Source: Antedon mediterranea
Taxonomy: Eukaryota > Echinodermata > Crinoidea > Comatulida > Antedonidae
NCBI RefSeq assembly: GCF_964355755.1
Contig: NC_092671.1
Location: 20,300,001-20,364,000, forward strand
Reading direction: 5' to 3'
DNA: 64,000 nucleotides
In this document: positions 63,201-64,000 of the stretch, one piece after another
Layout: each line of letters begins with the position of its first letter
Numbering within the stretch: position 1 is the stretch's first letter
Notes under the pieces: model-generated
What the model saw: the letters and a program-made list of their open reading frames with translations, nothing else
The model's database searches: none
Told to the model about the DNA's origin: nothing
Position numbers and translations under genes: made by a program

Positions 63201-64000
63201 TGTTTACTACGTTTAGTTAGATAATTAGTTAAACGATTTTCCTCAAAAAGGGATGTTTTCCAAATGTGGTATAGGCCTACACTGTGTAATGGTTGTCAAT
63301 GCTGAAACATACACGCACACAATAATACAAGGATGCTTCCAATTAATTGCCTATCTCCTGCAAAAATTCTTTTGCTAAAAACCGGTTAACAGCTCAAGTA
63401 CAGCATCATAATGTTGAAGACAGAAATACTACTACTTTTAATAGATTTCAATATACGTTTTTACCAGGGAAGAGCTTCCCTGGTTTTTCCAAACGTATTG
63501 CTTTGCAATGAATTCTCTTTCAAGTTTCAATACACTCATAACAGAAATTCGATCCAGTTTTAAAATCTGTGACTGCAGAGGAGGTGGGAGAGGTATTTTA
63601 TGAGAGATATTGAGCTAGCGTTTTCGGTCACGGTATATACAATCAACTTATTACTGCAGTGAACTTGATAAGTTTTGAACCGTAGAATTTATTCCACTCA
63701 CATCAAATGCTTTAAATGAATTTTAAAGTGCATTAAATTGAAGCACGAGAGACGCAAATTTATTTTAATGACTTTAACCTACCTATCATAAAATGAGTAG
63801 TTAGGATTTAATACTGCTTTGATAGGCCTACCATCGTTTTCATCTGGCTTGGTAGTTGCCCCTTCATCAATTATCTGTGTTACAAGATCATCCAATCCAC
63901 CAAATTCATCATAGAAACTAGTCTTAGCAGATTTACACACATCAGCATTTCCATATACTTCATCTTGGTTATTGGCAGACCATGGAGTGAACAAATTACA
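60203..64000 (-). CDS. MEIOC: MEIOC-like meiosis-specific protein, C-terminal 582 residues (5' end outside window)
   Basis: Six minus-strand exons join in phase: 64000-63783 (open to the edge), 63077-62911, 62671-61761, 61343-61209, 61026-60849, 60342-60203 (stop). The long N-terminal part is low-complexity, Ser/Asn/His-rich. The conserved C-terminal block has the family's wording: YEQLRFMERERKK, IPIPKLPVNPSKVDRLIVDM, IREHNKVITIASKIEGLRAE, ALHP, and finally LNLATRKARTGLWCALQLA. This fits the MEIOC C-terminal domain. In mammals MEIOC binds the RNA helicase YTHDC2 and is needed to enter and sustain meiotic prophase; the fly Bam/Bgcn pair is related. The protein would act in the germ-cell cytoplasm. 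All splice sites are GT-AG. A decayed Helitron lies in the intron at 63.1-63.7 kb. Confidence 0.82.
63135..63660 (+). mobile_element. Decayed Helitron in a MEIOC intron
   Basis: It starts TATATATAAATTTACATATG, near the standard 5' end. It then follows the copy-3 order with many changes: CTGTTTACTA, GTTAGATAATTAGTTA, AGGGATGTTTTCC, GTGGTATAGGCC, AATAATACAAGGATGCTTCC, AACCGGTTAACAGCTCAAGT, CATAATGTTGAAGACAG. It ends around GCTAGCGTTTTCGGTCACGG, short of the 3' hairpin. A hairpin CCAGGGAAG/CTTCCCTGG (about 63463-63482) is inserted relative to the other copies. Confidence 0.75.

Noticed and set aside
1-64000. CRISPR arrays, operons, bacterial-type promoters or rRNA genes
   Set aside because: None seen; repeats are transposon-derived or microsatellite, and genes are intron-split animal genes.

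Overview
This is eukaryotic, intron-rich, A+T-rich DNA (about two thirds A+T by eye) from an invertebrate animal. The short palindrome-like word AGGCCT, mostly as TAGGCCTA, occurs about 30 times in non-coding DNA. The protein-coding genes are animal genes with short exons and GT-AG introns. An echinoderm or other ambulacrarian fits best, but that is an inference from word usage and gene style and not proof.

Four multi-exon genes can be assembled with consistent intron phases. (1) 9514-17018 (+): the last five exons of methionine synthase reductase (MTRR); its earlier exons lie left of the window. (2) 19419-23319 (+): a complete five-exon, 420-residue single-pass membrane protein with a tiny four-cysteine ectodomain and a long tail carrying repeated Y-[IV]-T motifs. 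(3) 34790-41533 (+): a complete eight-exon, 471-residue MEGF/Draper/SCARF-like receptor with EGF-like repeats, one membrane span, an ITAM-like tyrosine pair and an NPEY motif. (4) 60203-64000 (-): the 3' two thirds of a MEIOC-like meiosis gene running off the right edge. Genes 2 and 3 share their leader/cysteine-module exon architecture and intron phases and are probably paralogues. A likely secreted-peptide (neuropeptide-like) first exon lies at 47289-47432 (-).

Much of the rest is transposon. The left 9.5 kb is a pile of broken APE-type LINEs with a tRNA-derived SINE and a non-autonomous Helitron inserted in them. MTRR introns hold several LINE relics. 25059-28460 is a Helitron with a second Helitron nested in the opposite orientation. 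30300-33775 is a LINE that begins with a 2A-like motif and a PHD finger, is itself interrupted by a younger LINE, and has lost its catalytic palm. The receptor-2 introns hold a palindromic cluster of ~290-bp repeats, a MITE and a diverged repeat array. A composite repeat with a tRNA-like head recurs at 41.6, 51.7-52.2 and 56.5 kb.

The most notable items are the Helitron family (same ends, different interiors, one copy with its terminal hairpin deleted), the receptor pair with signalling tails, the peptide precursor candidate, and the LINE with the 2A-like leader. 42-60 kb is otherwise mostly gene-poor sequence in which I recognise nothing else.
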